A stretch of DNA of 59,691 bases from Trichosporon coremiiforme (taxonomy: Eukaryota; Basidiomycota; Tremellomycetes; Trichosporonales; Trichosporonaceae), in the NCBI GenBank assembly GCA_039545355.1, contig BCJJ01000057.1, positions 1-59,691 on the forward strand. Reading direction: 5' to 3'. The notes under the pieces are model-generated. The model made no database searches and was not told the DNA's origin. It saw only the letters and a program-made list of their open reading frames with translations. Position numbers and translations under genes: made by a program. Positions 42,086 through 54,179 of the stretch are shown in pieces (the first letter of the stretch is position 1; each line of letters starts with the position of its first letter).

Positions 42086-43834
42086 TTACATGAAGCTCTT
42101 CTGGCCGTGGCGGGCCATCTCGACGACCTTCCATCCGCCGGTGAGCTCGTTGTCGACCTCCTTGTCGATGCGCGTGAGGACAAAGGCGTAGCGGCACTGC
42201 TCGACGCCGTTCTCATTGCCAACAATGACCTCGCCCGTCTTGGCGCTGCGGAAGCAGAGCACCTCCTGCGACGCGAAGGAGATGACGAACACCGGCACGT
42301 CGTTCTCGAGCAGCTTGCCCGAGACAATGTCGACGTGCTTGATGTCGAGAATCTTCGAGTCGGAAACGAGACCCTGCTTGATGTACTGGCCCATCGTGGC
42401 CCAGAGGACGTTGAAGGTCTGGATTTGTCAGCTAACGTCAAAAGGGAGGTAGAGAGCTGCTCTGGCATCCGCCCGCAGCTTGCGCGCTACTCACAGCCTC
42501 AGAGCACCACTGCTTGAGCGCTTCCCGGTCCGCGCTCAGGTACGCGTCAACAACCTCGGGGACAATGTACTCGCGGAGCTCGCGCGTGAACGAGTCCATG
42601 TTGAAGTCGGGGTCCATCTCGCGGATCGTGCGGATGACGCGCGCCGTCTCGTTCTCGCCGAACCAGCCCGCGACCGTCGAGGCCATCGAACGGAAGCTCT
42701 CGACCGCCGGGTTCTCGGACTCGTAGTACTGCTCCCGGAGCTTCTGGTACGTCGGCGACTCGGTGATGAACGCAAGCTTGGAGGACGTCGGCTCCTGGTT
42801 CGCGGACAGGACGAGGGCTTCTCCGGCACTGAGAGTTAGCTTTGCACCATTCCAACGCACTAGCTGCTCCTGCAGCTTTAAGCCCCCGTCGCCGCTCCTG
42901 GAAGCACGGCGGCGACCGAGCTGAAGCTCTACTCACTCAGGGTTCTCGGCAACACGCTTCGTCGTCTTGCCCGCCTTCTGCGCACGAAGCTCACGCTTCC
43001 TTCGTCGCTCCTCCTTCTCCGCGTATCCACCGTAACGGGCGCCAGTGCCGGCGGCATCGTCAAAGGCCTCGCTCACACTCGCCGCGATCTGCTTGTACGC
43101 CTCGGTGTCACGGATCGGCTGTGTCGCACGGTCGGCGAACGCAGAAACGGACTGCGAAGCGGCAGCAATCGCCTTGAGCACCTCCGAGTCGGCGAGCGCC
43201 CGGTTGATCGCGTCGTTGACCGAGATACCGGCCTTCTTCAGGTCCTCGGCGGCCTTGGCAAGACGCGGGTTCTCCTTCATCAGGTTCGCCATCTGGTTGT
43301 CAGCTTGGATCATCTCTAGGCGGCAGCTGCAGAGTGTGACGCAGATGGATCGCCGACGGGAGTCGGCCGAGGATCCGATCCGAGCAGTGGCAAGCAGTGC
43401 CGAGCTGCGTGCCATCACGGGGAAGCTCCTTCCACGGAGTTCTAGCCTCTGCAGAGTACGCTACTCACCCTGGTGCGCTCGTACATGTCCCTAGCAGCCT
43501 TCATGGCCTTCGAGTCAGCCATCTTGTCGACCTCTCCAGAGAGCTGCTTGACGTTCTGCTGCCAGCCCTGGTTCTTCTCAATCTCCTCCTTGAACACCTG
43601 CAGGAAGACCTTGAAAGGAGACTGGGGCGGGCCGGCGTCCTCATCGTATCCGCGCTTCTTCTGCTCCTTCTCCTTCTTCTCGTCCTTCTGCTCCTCCTTG
43701 GCCTCCTCCTTCTTCTGCTCGTTCATGCGGATGGACGTGCCGGAGAAGTTGCGAGCCTGGAGGGCGCGGGCGTAAGCCGCACGCGGCAGGGGTGCCGGTC
43801 GAACGAGGGGACGGAGGGCCGAGATACCGCGCAT
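42086..43834 (-). CDS. TIM44: Mitochondrial import subunit Tim44
   Basis: Four exons (43834-43469, 43292-42937, 42828-42495, 42418-42086) give 462 residues. Tim44 is the peripheral matrix-side scaffold that docks mtHsp70 to the TIM23 channel. A presequence-like N-terminus (MRGISALRPLVRPAPLPRAA, Arg-rich, no acidic residues) is followed by a Lys/Glu-rich coiled segment. The conserved FKVFLQVFKEEIEKNQGWQ and KMADSKAMKAARDMYERTR come next. The C-terminal Tim44 domain includes ETARVIRTIREMDPDFNMDS, YIVPEVVDAYLSADREALKQ, then FVISFASQEVLCFR and NELTGGWKVVEMAR. Intron 1 is 176 nt; its acceptor was placed at AAGCTGACAACCAG because this alone keeps phase with a branch site. An upstream in-frame ATG at 43912 exists but spoils the presequence. 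Confidence 0.93.
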
Positions 43835-44452
43835 CGTACTGCTGGTGATTTTGGGGGTTGGGTGAATGTGGTGGAGACAACGAGTGGAGACGTCGAGTTT
43901 TCCGGAGAACATTATTCAACGCTCACTCGGCCTCGCAGGTGGAAAAACGGCCCTCGGCTACTCCGGCGCCAGCACGTGGCTAAACATGGGGGTGGAATAA
44001 AGCACGCCATAAGTCCGAAGTTGGCCGTTCAGTCGGCCTTCTAGCCCTGCTCTCTGCCTGCCTGCGTTCGAATCCGCCGCTGACGCTGCGTTTTGGCGTG
44101 CCTCGACTCAGACCGAGATAACCGAAGCTTCTCGCCGGAGGGATGTTCCGACAATACCCCGGCTCAACGGACGCGGTCCTGTGCCCCACCCGACAGATTG
44201 AGCGGGCTAGTATCACATATGCCTGGGACAGCAGCAATCTTCAGGCGCACGCCTTTGAGTCGCGGAAGCGGACACAGTGCGCCGTACCTTCCGATTCAGC
44301 CATACTTGTCTTGCTACCGAGAGCAATCTGCTTTTGGACACCTTGGTCGTATCAGCAGTGCGGCAAACTGCCTGGGACAAACTGGCGAAGGTAATAGAAT
44401 ACATTGTGAAGTGATGGAAACGAGCAATACCAAGGAGGGGGTCGGTGACCAC
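43835..44452. other. Intergenic region, no gene recognised
   Basis: This lies between two minus-strand genes: TIM44 promoter and 3' flank of the ankyrin gene. No RNA gene or repeat was seen. Confidence 0.5.
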
Positions 44453-45555
44453 TTAGTCATCTCGCGGTCCGCAACGCGAGAGAACGTACTGCCGCACGCG
44501 CTTCTGCTCCTCGCCACCGACACCATCGATGTCCTCGGGATACTGGCTGTCGGCGTTGTGCTGATGTTAGTGCCACTCGCCACCAGCTGAGCTTGCCACT
44601 CCGCACGTTCCCATTAGTGGAGACAAGGGGTGTAAGAGACGACTCACCCTCTCGCGATCAGCACCCGCTTCGATGAGGACGACAGCCGCTTCGCCGTGCC
44701 CGCTCTCCATGGCCAGGTGAAGGGGCGTGTTGCCACCCCGGTCGGAGGTGTTCAACCTCGTGCGCGGCCGGCCCTCTGGCGGGTTCAAGAGAAGGTTCAG
44801 CATGGCCACATTGCCCGTCGTCGCAGCTCGGTGCAGCGGGTGCTGGGAGGCGCGGTCCTTGATGTTAATCTGAGATTAGCTTTGGTAAAAGCGTGGCACA
44901 GCTAAGACCAGATCCCGCTTGTTGATGGATCAAGGATCAAGTCGTAGTAACACAGCACTTACATCAGCTCCGCGCTGAATCAGCAGCCTAGCAAGCTGTC
45001 GTCAAATTCACGCCACGGAAAAGGCAGCTTACCGGGACATTCCCCTTGGACGCAGCGTAGTGCAGCGCACCCTGGCCCTTGTCGTTGACGGCATCAAGCT
45101 TGGCGCCGACGTCGAGCAGCTCAGCAACGTTCGGCTTCTGTCCCGAGGAGGCAGCAACGAGTAGCGGTGTCCATCCCATTGCGTCGCTAGCCTCCAGGTC
45201 AGGCTGGTACGAGAGGAGCAGCTGAAGCACGCTCAGGTTATCGGCACCAGCCGCCCAGTGCAGGGGCGTACGTCCATCCTGCTGTTAGCTGACAATGAAC
45301 CCTGGCAAAGCGAGAGACGTTACGAATGCGAGACTGGAATCATGATATACCGGGACACCAAGGCAGGTGCAAACGCAACCTTATGGACACCGGCGGAGGA
45401 AGGCATCACTCACGTCATCTTTCTGGTTGATAAGCCTCGGGTCCTCGGAGAGGAGCGATCGAATGAGACCAGGCTGGCCTGCCGTTAGCTTCGGTTGTAC
45501 AGAGTGCGAGCTCACCTTCCTGCGCGGCTCTGTGGATGCTGAAGCTCGCTGCCAT
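44453..45555 (-). CDS. NAS6: Ankyrin-repeat proteasome assembly chaperone (Nas6/gankyrin-like)
   Basis: Six exons (45555-45516, 45478-45414, 45278-45033, 44995-44963, 44869-44648, 44560-44453) give 237 residues, close to Nas6/gankyrin length. About seven ankyrin repeats span the protein: QPGLIRSLLSEDPRLINQKD, DGRTPLHWAAGADNLSVLQL, AMGWTPLLVAASSGQKPNVA, KGQGALHYAASKGNVPLARL, ASQHPLHRAATTGNVAMLNL and GGNTPLHLAMESGHGEAAVV. The end, YPEDIDGVGGEEQKRVRQYV, replaces the last repeat. Nas6 binds Rpt3 and assists assembly of the proteasome 19S base. Exon 4 is only 33 nt. The frame closes exactly over the six exons (714 nt). The call rests on length and repeat order; another small ankyrin protein is the alternative. 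Confidence 0.82.
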
Positions 45556-46675
45556 TGTCGATGAGTACCGTGCGGGACGATGACGACAGGAACACTGACG
45601 AAGCGGATTGACATGGAGGTAGGTGGTGGAGGTTCGATTGGCCTTTTTACGTAAGTTTCCCGCTGGAATGCGGGTGATACGTCACCTCTGTGATTACGCT
45701 TCGCAGTTTCGGATTCCATGGGACTGCGATCGAATCAGTGCAGTAGGAAGCGGCAGCGATCTGGAAGGCGGACTAAACCGAGACGGGAGTATCTGGCTGC
45801 TTTCGCACGGTGGACCCCTCCCCCTGACAGCGTATGCCAGGCAGCAGTCAACGCCGCCGCGTCCGTCGTCCTGGAAGTGCTCCTGAATGACTGAAAGGCT
45901 TGGAGGCTTGGCTAATGCGCAGCCTACGTAATTGAGTAGTCAGGAGGTTCCGAGGCGCATGCACGAGCTCCGCGCGCCGCCCCGCCGGGGGTGGTTGGAC
46001 CAGGCACACAGGTACGTATTTGGAAACCGAGCCGAGCAGAAACCAAACAGCCAAGCATCAGGCGATACACGCGACCGTGCGACCTTCCCAGGCCAGTCGT
46101 GCCAGCAGCCAGAGCCCTGCGCGCCCACGCCCCAGCCGTTCATCACACGCGCAGCCCCCGACCCGGACCTCCAGTTCTCTCTCTCAGACGCGCGCAGCAG
46201 CACCGGCATTCCCCGTCAGCCTCACCCCAGCGCCCCTCCGCCCGGGCGGTCCCCTGCATCCTGCATGATCCTGCATCCTGCATTCGGCAGCAGGCACTCG
46301 GACAAACGAACGGACAGTGCGATCCAAGCACCGCGTACCGCACGCACCGCCTTGCTCGTCCCCCCTTGCATGCATCCGTCGCCTCTTCAGACCGTGTCTG
46401 GCAAGCTTCTCGATCCTTTCCAACCATCACACTGCGCATCCGCACGCACACACTTTCGCACACAGCACACGCGCTTGTCCTCCGCAGTTGCTACGTGACG
46501 ACACACACTTCTAAGCTTCCAAGACTCTTGAGCACACGCGCACCGAAGTCCGCAGCAGAAACAACAAGCCTGCCTGCCGGACCGCTGTTTAAAGCGACCT
46601 CGACACTCTTTCGCAACTACCCTCTCTTCCTTCTCGCTCTTTGAAAAGCGCACGCTAGCAAGCACAGCAGCGAGC
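45556..46675. other. Intergenic region with a C/A-rich leader before the GAS gene
   Basis: This divergent promoter region is 1.1 kb. From about 46060 to 46480 the + strand is very C/A-rich (CACACG, GCACGC and CATCC runs), resembling a long 5' leader. No gene was seen. Confidence 0.5.
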
Positions 46676-48601
46676 ATGCTCCTTTTCAAGACCCTCGTCG
46701 CGGGCCTTCTGCCCCTCGCCGCGGCGCTTCCCCCGATCACTCGTACCGGCAAGTACCTCTACGACCAGAACGGAGAGCGCTTCTTCATCAAGGTGGGCTG
46801 ACTTATGCTGAATGTGAGCTGACTTGCAGGGAGTTGCATACCAGCCCCAGGGTCGTCTCGCCGAGCAGACCGCAGACAATGAGGAGCAGTGAGTGCTTGG
46901 CTTTGGCTTGCAGCCGCAGGGACTGACATACCCAGCGGTGGCTTCCCCGAGCCTGACTCCTACATCGACCCGCTCTCTAGCAAGGACAACTGCACTCGAG
47001 ACCTTCCCCACCTCCAGGAACTCGGCGTCAATGCTGTCCGCGTCTACTCTGTCGACCCGGCGAAGAACCACGACGACTGCATGAAGCTCTTCGACGACAA
47101 TGGAATCTACGTTCTCCTCGACCTTTCCCTCCCTGCTAACGGATCGATCAACCGTGCCGCCCCCACCTGGACCACCTCTCTCCTCGATGAGTACATGCGC
47201 ACCATCGACGTCTTCAACAAGTACGACAACGTTCTCGCCTACAGCGTTGGAAACGAGGTCGTCAGCCGTGCCGTGAACACCGATGCCGCTCGTGAGCTGC
47301 GCGTTCGTTACTCAGCTGACATACAGCTTTCGTCAAGGCTGCCGCCCGTGACATCAAGGCCTACCTTCGCAGCATCGGATCGAACGCCATGGTCTCGTAC
47401 TCTGCCGTCGACGGTGACTCGACCTTCCGTGGAGGCGTCGCTGAGTACCTGACGTGTGGCAACGACAGTGTTACAATCGACCTGTATGGTGCGTACTCCT
47501 GCGTGGCTCTGGTGGAAGAGATCTCGTGGCGCGGATCGTTGGCACTGGTCACGGACCGCAACCCTCAGATCTGACCACTGCTTGCCCCAGCGCTCGTTTC
47601 ATCGCTAATCTGGACCAGGCCTGAACAACTATGCGTGGTGCGGCTCGTCCTCGGTCACTGCCTCGACCTGGAGCAACATGGTGGCGGACTTTAAGAACGT
47701 GCCCGTCGCGGCCTACATGTCCGAGTACGGATGTATCGAGGTCAAGCCCCGTCTCTGGCAGGAAGTCGACGCCCTGTACGGTGATACCGAGGTCACCGAC
47801 GTCTTCTCCGGTGGTGTGGCCTTCAGCTACTTCCCCACTAGCGATGGGTATGGCATGGTCGAGTTCAGCGGTGACGGTAAGGACGTCACCGAGAGCGCCG
47901 ACTTCACGAACCTGGCGCAGCACCTGAAGAACGTTACCACCGTCAAGACCCCTGCCCAGTCCGCCGCGCAGACCGGTAGCATCGAGTGCCCCGCGGACGG
48001 CGCCAAGATCAACGCGAGCTCGAAGCTGCCCCCTACCCCTAACAAGGCCGCGTGCACCTGCGTCAACGACAATGCGCTCTCGTGCCACGTCATCTCGGCG
48101 ACCGCCAACGACCCCGCCAAGATCGGTGCCCTCACCGACTACGCGTGCTCTCTCCTCGGACAGGCGAACACCTCTGTAACCTGCGCGAACATCGGCGGCA
48201 ACGGTAGCACCGGCGTCTACGGCTCGCTCTCTTTCTGCTCGCCCGAGGTCAAGCTCAACTACGCCATGTCGAGCTTCTGGGAGACTGACCAGAAGGCCAC
48301 CTCCTGCGACTTTGGCGGCAACGCCACTCTCACCCCCAACACGCCCAACACCCAGGCGTCGTCTGAAGTTGCCGCCAAGTGTCTCGCCAACGCCTCGGCC
48401 GTCACAACCCCCTCGGCGACCCAGGGCGGCCCCAGTCAGACCACTGGCGTCTCGCCCACCGCTGTTGTTTCCGGCGGTAACGATGCTGGATCCAACGGTG
48501 GCGACAACAAGGACGACAACAAGAACTCTGGCGCCAACGCCGTGTTCGCGTCGCTCTCCATGGTCGTCCTCGCCGTCGCCGGTGCCGTCATCGCTGCGTA
48601 A
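46676..48601 (+). CDS. GH72 beta-1,3-glucanosyltransferase with X8 domain, GPI-anchored (Gas/Gel family)
   Basis: Five exons (46676-46792, 46830-46888, 46936-47291, 47327-47488, 47619-48601) give 558 residues. Gas/Gel enzymes cut and rejoin beta-1,3-glucan chains at the cell surface. The signal peptide is LLFKTLVAGLLPLAAALPP. The GH72 core has RFFIKGVAYQP, NAVRVYSVDP, the acid/base Glu in AYSVGNEVV and the nucleophile Glu in AAYMSEYGC. An X8 (CBM43) Cys-rich module follows (AACTCVNDNALSCHV, YACSLLGQ, TSCDFGGNATL). A Ser/Thr-rich spacer leads to the hydrophobic GPI signal AVFASLSMVVLAVAGAVIA. The next wall gene on the same strand is a GH5 exo-glucanase. Confidence 0.93.
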
Positions 48602-49652
48602 GCGCTCACTACTCTCCTCTTCTCTCTGTCGCCACACCAAAGCCGCTGCAAATGTACAATCAGACACAACATTTACGACTACGACAATCTACCCCTTCCC
48701 TACATTACCTAATCCCATCCGCTGCGGAGATGTCCTCTGGCTGGTGACACCCCGCCTGTTTGTTGTTTACCCCGATGGACGACTGGTGAACGGAACCAAA
48801 CTAGGCAATTCCGAGGTGAGAAATGGCATGGGTTGGCGCCTGATTTCTCTCCTTCCCTGCCTTCGCCCGCTCAGGAACATTTCCCTTACGTTTGTCTGCT
48901 GAGTACCTGCCGTAGCATACAGCGTTCCTGTTGGACATTTTCATGTGATGCAAAGTTATAGACGTGGCTATTGTTCAGCGATCCTGCAGCGCAGCAAACA
49001 GAACTTGCTCGCTTGCCGCATCGGTGCCGTTGAGTTACCGACTGGTATCGTGATTGGGCGGAAGGAGCAATGGTCAGATATGGTTTGAAGGGTATGAGAA
49101 AACAAATGACAACTTCAGGTCATCGTCCCAGACAAGGTCAGGAACTTGATAGGAACTTGGGCATGCTTAATAGCCTCGAGTACCCCAAGTGCAGCAGGTG
49201 CGCCGGCTTTACTTTGGGCCCACTAGGGATCTGGGACTGCGCTGGAATCGCACCCAACTGAACCCTGGGGAAGCACCAGAGGGTCAAACACATGTTTATC
49301 GCTGGCGCCAGCGCACTCAACCGACTCAAAGGCACATCGATGTCATAAATTGCGACCAGCCATTGTACATGAGCGCCTCGCAATGTCACCTTTGGGACCA
49401 AACATGACCCTCTCGGAGCAGCATCGGAGCAGCGTAGGAGCGTAGGAGCGCACGGTACGGCCGATAAGCGGCATGACATAGTACTGCTCAGTGACCCAGT
49501 GGTCCAGTGGGCAGCTGCAGCGCAGCACCATCGCAAGCGATGTTTGTCCGCAACAAAGGAGCAAATATAAACATGCATCTGGGGGCGGCGGCTCCCACCC
49601 TCAGTACGATCTGCACCGCACTACGAACGACAGCAGAACAAGGACAACAACG
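48602..49652. other. Intergenic region, no gene recognised
   Basis: This region holds the 3' flank of the GAS gene followed by about 900 bp with no coding signal on either strand. Confidence 0.5.
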
Positions 49653-50726
49653 ATGCCCTCCCCGCCTCACTATCTGGTCCTGGACCTAGACGAGGACCCC
49701 TTTGCGGTGAGTCGACTTGTCCGAGATGTGTTTCAGTGTTTTGTCATGATTCTCGATTTGAGCGACGGGTCGAAAGGCAGATCGCGAATGGCAGATGGCG
49801 GAGCCGGCGGTGCTTGGCGACCAGTTTAGACCATTTCGGGCGAGTGTGATCCCCATGCGGATGCCCATGTTCACTCCTGCTCCCCGTGTCTTGCGATGAA
49901 GTGGTCTGAGTGGTCTGCGCCCGGGTCTTGGGTACACGGCCCCCCTGGGTCAGGACATGCAGGACCGCCCAGTACTATTTCGTCTGGCCCTCCTGGATGC
50001 CAAGCGCTGGGCGTTCGTCGTCGGGCCCATGTCGCTGGTGACTCAGGAGCGGTGTCCATATGACAGTGCGAGTGCGTCTTCGATTGACTGAAGGGGAGGC
50101 AACAGGCGGTGCTCTCCGTCCTCAATCTTACAGAGCGCCGAACTTCCGGCTGCCCCGGCTGGCTCGTGCTGCTGTTTGAGCGTACGCCGTGGTCTCAGGT
50201 GCCTGTCACTCTGCCTAAACATAGCGCAAGCACGATCTCGCTCGAGCACGGTGCATCAAACGAAAGGTCTTGCACCCATGCACCACTGTGCGCTCGTCAC
50301 CTGCTGGAGGTACCGTGGATGTCCGTGTCTCGGCGCATTGACGTCCGCCTCTACCTTCCCCCGGCCCGTCTACGGCATCAGCAGCACATCGTGCCTCCTT
50401 CCATCGTGCTTCTTGTCCTCCCCCGTCGTGTGTCTTCCCACCATCCCCACCATCCCCCCCATGTCGATGTTATTCTCCCGCTACGTTGGTGCGACGACAA
50501 CGCCAAGATCCAGCGCTCTCGGACTACGGCCGCCGCACCAACATCCCGGCCTCACCAGCTAGCCAAGAGTGGATCTACGGTCTTTGCGTGTCTCACGTTC
50601 GAGCCAGAGGTCGAGGGCACCGCCACTGCTCTGGCCTTCAAATGTGCTCGACGCACTCGAGCCTATCGCAAGCACCGGCTGTGCCCTTCGCTCTTCAGTC
50701 TGGCTCAGACTCATCGGGCTGTCTAG
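49653..50726 (+). CDS. Possible hidden multi-exon gene, function unknown
   Basis: A four-exon model (49653-49706, 49795-49887, 49954-50037, 50106-50726) keeps one frame for 283 codons. Exon 1 (MPSPPHYLVLDLDEDPFA) ends at a consensus GTGAGT. Exon 2 reads AEPAVLGDQFRPFRASVIPM, exon 3 DMQDRPVLFRLALLDAKRW then AFVVGPMSL, exon 4 AVLSVLNLTERRTSGCPGWL and on. The intron before exon 4 has GATTGACTG and CAACAG signals. The intron at 49888-49953 was chosen to remove an in-frame TGA at 49897 and has no clear branch site. The later part of exon 4 is less protein-like and may contain another intron or a frame change. No domain was recognised. Confidence 0.4.
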
Positions 50727-51341
50727 TCTACTCGGGCGCATCTGAGATCAGACTTGCAAGCTACGATCACACCGCTTTGATCGTCATCAGCAAGACGACC
50801 AGAAGCAAAACGAGGATGGCGCTCAGCCATGCCAGCTCAAGTGCATCCTGCACCTGATAGGCGTTGCCTGCTGAAAAGCTCTGAGACCTCTAGCGCATGC
50901 GCCGGCTCACGCTCGCTCCTTCCTGCTCCTCGTGCACCATGCGCTGCGTGCGTGCGACTCGTGCTACGTGCACAATTCGCATGCCCAGTCCACCGGCTCG
51001 CGTGAGGTGTATCAGACTGCGATCAGCAGGCAACATGCTTCACCCCGACCCAGCAGTCGTCACAAGGTGCCAAGGGGTGTAGCCCGGGCCAAGCGTGCTG
51101 GGCACATTGCGTCTGCTCTGCTACACACAGCGCAGCGACGGTTTAGGCTCGCTCGAAGGCTCACAGGAGCGTCGCGCGCCGCTAGATCTCACCCGCTGGT
51201 CCTGTCTTCTCCTTTGTCACCAAGCCGGCCGCGCGCACGAAGGACCGTCCGCTTTCCGGCTAGCATGCTCTGGCCGGCGTGCACGCCCGCACCCCTGGCG
51301 CTCTCGCCCCGTTGCAGTGCACAGAGCTCTGTCTGGCCACC
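50727..51341. other. Intergenic region upstream of the GH5 gene
   Basis: This is presumed promoter and leader of the GH5 gene. Short frames on both strands look non-coding. No RNA gene was seen. Confidence 0.5.
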
Positions 51342-54179
51342 ATGCTCAGCACCAGCGTATAAACGTTGCAGACCCCGTGCCCTCCGCTTGTCTTCCTCAC
51401 TCTGTGTCATCGCTCCTCTTCCAGCATTCACATTTCTGACGTCTTTGACGACCCGCTAACCCGCGCCAGAGTTCGTCCTCGCTCCTCGGGGTCTACGACG
51501 CAGAGCACCCCCCGCCCCACCGACACGATCCGCGACGGCACTCCCGCCTCTCGCAGCACTCCTTTGCGTCGGCCGCCACTGGCGATACAGACGTCTCTCC
51601 CCCCTCTCCGGCACTTTCGCGGGAGTCGCTCCCTTTCTTCACTCCCCCGCGGCCACCAAAGTCTCCCCGCCGGTACAGCCAGGACGCCCAGCCCCGGCCA
51701 TCGATTGACAGCCAGCAGACGGGACAGACGTACCTCGACAGGTACAGCATCCTCGAGAAAACCTCGCTCTTTGCGACCGACTCCGAGTCACGACCTAGTC
51801 TCGACAGCCTTATCCGCAACGAGAAAAACAGGATGAGCCAGACCGCTCGCCTCTACAACGACTCGGGCGACACGTCCCCCGATCTCTACCAGGAGGGAGG
51901 CGACGAGCTCATCCGCCCCAAGCCCGGTGGCGGCAAGAAGAAGCTATTCTGGACCATCGGTGCCGGTGTTGCGCTTCTTGCGATCCTTGGTCTTGGCCTC
52001 GGACTCGGTCTCGGCCTCGGACTGCCCGAGAAGAACAAGAACGACAACAACGCCGGCAAGGACAGCGCTGCCGATGGTCACTCCTCGGGTGAACCCGAGC
52101 CGACCAAGGGGCAGGACGACCCTAAACCGACGCCCGATGCCCAGCCCAAGCCTGAGCCGAACTACTTCGAGGGCAAAGCTGGCTCTACGATCAAGATGGA
52201 GAACGGCAAGGAGTTCAAATACCAGAACGAGCTCGGCGGTGACTGGGCCTACGACCTCAAGAACCCCTTCAACGCCTCTGGTCTTGCGCAGACTGGCACA
52301 CCCCGCGTCAACGAGACATGGGAGTACGGCAAGGATCTCATCCGCGGTGTCAACCTCGGTGGTTGGCTCGTCACTGAGCGTGAGTCTTTCCTCGCGTGCC
52401 AGAAGCTACATGCCACTCCACATGAGAACACTGCTGACATCAGCGTTCATCGTGCCGGGGCTTTACGAGCGATACGTCGGTCGGTCTACCGTCGATATCA
52501 TCGACGAGTACACTCTGACGCAGGCCATGGGCGCGGATGCGGCCGAGGTCATGGAGGAGCACTACAAGACGTTCATTACGGAGGAAGATTTTGCTGAGAT
52601 CGCCGCCGCGGGCCTGAACTGGGTCCGCATTCCTATGGGGTACTGGGCGATCGAGACTCTTCCCGGGGACCCGTACGTCCCCAAGATTTCCTGGACCTAC
52701 TTCCTGAAGGCGGTCGTGTGGGCGCGCAAGTACGGCATCCGTATCCTGCTCGACGTTCACGCTCTGCCCGGCTCGCAGAACGGATGGAACCACTCTGGCC
52801 GCGGCAACGGCACGACCAACTTCATGGCCGGCGCTGGTGGTCTCATGAACGCCCAGCGCTCCCTCAACTACCTTCGCACGCTCGCCGAGTGGGTCTCGCA
52901 GCCCGGCATCAAGGACGTTGTCCCCTGGCTCTCGCTTGTCAACGAGGTCCGCGGCTCGGTCACCGACCTCGCCATCCTCGGCTCGTTCTACCACGAGGCG
53001 TACCAGGTCATCCGCGGCGCACTCGGCTACGGCGCAGGTAACGGTCCCTTCATCGTTCTCCACGAAGGCTTCGTCGGCGCCGAGCGCTGGATCGGCTTCA
53101 TGCCCGGCGCTGACCGCCTGGTCATGGACGCTCACCCGTATAAGGCCTTCAGCCCTGGCTCATACAACCTGCCGTGGTCGCAGCAGCTGTCGGATGTGTG
53201 CGGCTGGGGTCGCCCGAATGCCCGCTCCAACGCCGAGTTCGGTATCACGATTGGCGGCGAGTGGTCTCTGGCCATCAACGACTGCGGCAAGTGGCTGAAC
53301 GGCATCGGCCAGGGTGCCAATGTCGGCGACTGCACCGCCTTCGAGGACTGGCGCAACTACGACGAGGCCATGAAGACCAACCTCCGCAACCAGTGCATGG
53401 GCACGATGGACGCGTTGCGCGACTACTTCTTCTGGACGTGGAAGATCATGAACTCGACCGAGGTCGGATACCCCACCTCGCCGCAGTGGCATTACCGTCT
53501 CGGCTGGCAGGAGGGATGGATCCCCAAAGACCCGCGCACTGCTATCGGCTTTTGTGCGAGCCAGGGGCTCTCGGGACCGAACGAGGGCTTCGACGGAACA
53601 TACGAGCCCAACATGGTCGGCGGCGACCGCAACCCGACTCTCAGGACTGGCTCCTTCGCCTCCGCCGAGGGACAGTACGACCAGTGGCCGCCCGCGGCGC
53701 TCAAGATGAACGAGGGCACGACCATGGATGCCGGCCAGATGGCCCTACTCCCCACTCTCACGCAGACGGCCACGCCCGTCACCCTCGCCATGCCGACCGA
53801 GTACAAGAGCGCCACTGGCGTCGGAAACGGCTGGACCAACCCATCGGACACTGCACTCGATTATGCCGAGGTCTCGGGCTGCTCGTACCCCGAGCAGTTT
53901 GCCACTGGAGCATTCTGGGGAGCCTCGTGCGGTGGTGGTGGTGGAGCAGCAGTCGCAGCTCCGACTGAGGCTCCTGTAGCCGCTCCCGAGCCTGCTGTCG
54001 CTGAGGCGCCGGCCGTTGCCCCCGTGCCCGCTGCCGACCCTGCCGCTGACGCCGCGGCCGTTCCCGCTGCCGACCCCGCCGCTGTTCCTGCTGCTGAGCC
54101 TGCTGCGGATCCTGCTGTCGTGCCAGCTGCCGAGCCTGCCGCCATTGGAGTGCCGGCCGAAGTACCGGCCGTTGTCTAA
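51342..54179 (+). CDS. Membrane-anchored GH5 exo-beta-1,3-glucanase (Exg-like)
   Basis: Three exons (51342-51356, 51470-52379, 52444-54179) give 886 residues. A 5-residue first exon joins, over a 113-nt intron with GCTAAC and CCAG signals, to a Ser/Pro/Arg-rich cytosolic region of about 155 residues. The donor (GTATAA) is weak, and a start at 51833 is the fallback. Then comes one transmembrane segment (KKLFWTIGAGVALLAILG) extending into a Gly-Leu repeat, so a type II membrane protein is predicted. The GH5 domain shows IRGVNLGGWLVTE, WVRIPMGYWAIE, the acid/base Glu in WLSLVNEVRGS, VMDAHPYKAF and the nucleophile Glu in IGGEWSLAINDCG. The tail is an extended Pro-Ala-Glu/Asp repeat. It likely trims wall beta-1,3-glucan at the cell surface. 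Confidence 0.9.

Noticed and set aside
42014..42517. 167-codon + strand frame over TIM44
   Set aside because: Antisense to conserved TIM44 exons 3-4.
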